From Lactobacillus sp. LL6 (GTDB lineage: Bacteria > Bacillota > Bacilli > Lactobacillales > Lactobacillaceae), in NCBI RefSeq assembly GCF_007570935.1, contig NZ_VLLR01000002.1:124001-188000 (forward strand): a DNA stretch of 64,000 bases. The letters are read 5' to 3'. Position numbers and translations under genes: made by a program. Shown here piece by piece: positions 63,797 to 64,000 of the stretch. The notes beneath the pieces were generated by a model, which saw only the letters and a program-made list of their open reading frames with translations, was not told the origin of the DNA and made no database searches. The stretch's first letter is position 1, and each line of letters begins with the position of its first letter.

Positions 63797-64000
63797 GGTC
63801 AAACTGTAGTTGATGCAGTATTAAAACCTGATGCCGCAAAAGCCAAATCTGACGCTTGGTGGAAGGATTATCATTTAATCATTCCCGTTAAATTAAAAAA
63901 AGGTGCGCAACCAGCTCATGGCAGTTACACTAGTGGCTGGACCATGATTCATAATAAAGCTCTTATAAATGACCATGGCGGAGACGATGGCGACGACCAA
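63797..64000 (+). pseudogene. Second copy of the 3' part of the secreted adhesin-like gene (cut by window end)
   Basis: Almost identical to 62396-62588, with differences such as an extra ACT (HGSYTSGW instead of HGSYSGGW) and GDDQ in place of GGNE. The similarity starts abruptly after GAAAAGTATCCTGATTCTA (63760-63778), and there is no start codon or signal peptide before it. So this is the tail of a truncated second gene copy, or part of a rearranged paralogue continuing beyond the window. Confidence 0.8.

Noticed and set aside
63702-63839. N-terminal extension of the Doc antitoxin
   Set aside because: The extension reads antisense through the duplicated adhesin fragment, and the ribosome binding site is before ATG 63701.

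Overview
This window is AT-rich low-GC Firmicute DNA. The gene content fits the Lactobacillus gasseri/johnsonii/paragasseri group: strong AGGAGG ribosome binding sites, YSIRK-type signal peptides with LPQTG anchors, giant mucus-binding proteins, a SufCDSUB iron-sulfur operon, an OPT peptide transporter with a C69 dipeptidase, and many Opp-type peptide-binding proteins. That identification is inference from gene content; no rRNA is present. I see no rRNA, tRNA, CRISPR array or transposase gene.

Region 1 (1-11.5 kb) is nutrient and general metabolism. It holds the 3' part of an oppA-like gene, two overlapping alpha/beta hydrolase genes and a MazEF-type toxin-antitoxin pair. A minus-strand peptide operon follows (OPT transporter, PqqD-like protein, C69 dipeptidase) with a well-formed promoter and a cre-like site. 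Then come the iron-sulfur serine dehydratase genes with a DUF59 gene, and a GlpT/UhpT-type MFS transporter.

Region 2 (11.6-18.8 kb) is the suf operon sufCDSUB, followed by an mntH-like NRAMP gene broken by one extra base and a second DUF59/SufT-like gene.

Region 3 (18.8-26.2 kb) has a glycerol facilitator and a CoA-centred cluster: crotonase, FabK-like flavoprotein, CoA-transferase, LysR regulator, ECF S component and pantothenate kinase. Together these could supply CoA and carry out short-chain acyl-CoA chemistry.

Region 4 (26.2-33 kb) has glutaminase and small membrane genes behind a possible structured RNA, a small alarmone synthetase translationally coupled to a two-component system, and an oppA lipoprotein gene with a T-box-like leader.

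Region 5 (33.5-55.6 kb) is surface biology: a ~3,550-residue MBG-repeat adhesin, a PsiD-like pyruvoyl decarboxylase, a YfcC-family transporter, a 2,242-residue Mub protein and an L,D-transpeptidase.

Region 6 (55.6-64 kb) is a mosaic accessory region. It has two Rgg-like regulators (one frameshifted in a G run), a membrane-bound papain-like cysteine peptidase, a secreted matrixin-like protein without HExxH, a secreted adhesin-like protein, and a Doc toxin with an AbrB-like antitoxin. Several sequences are duplicated: a hairpin-plus-leader unit flanks the regulator/peptidase block, a remnant of doc lies at 55.9 kb, and a second 3' copy of the adhesin-like gene runs off the window end. This is the most likely place for an undescribed system.
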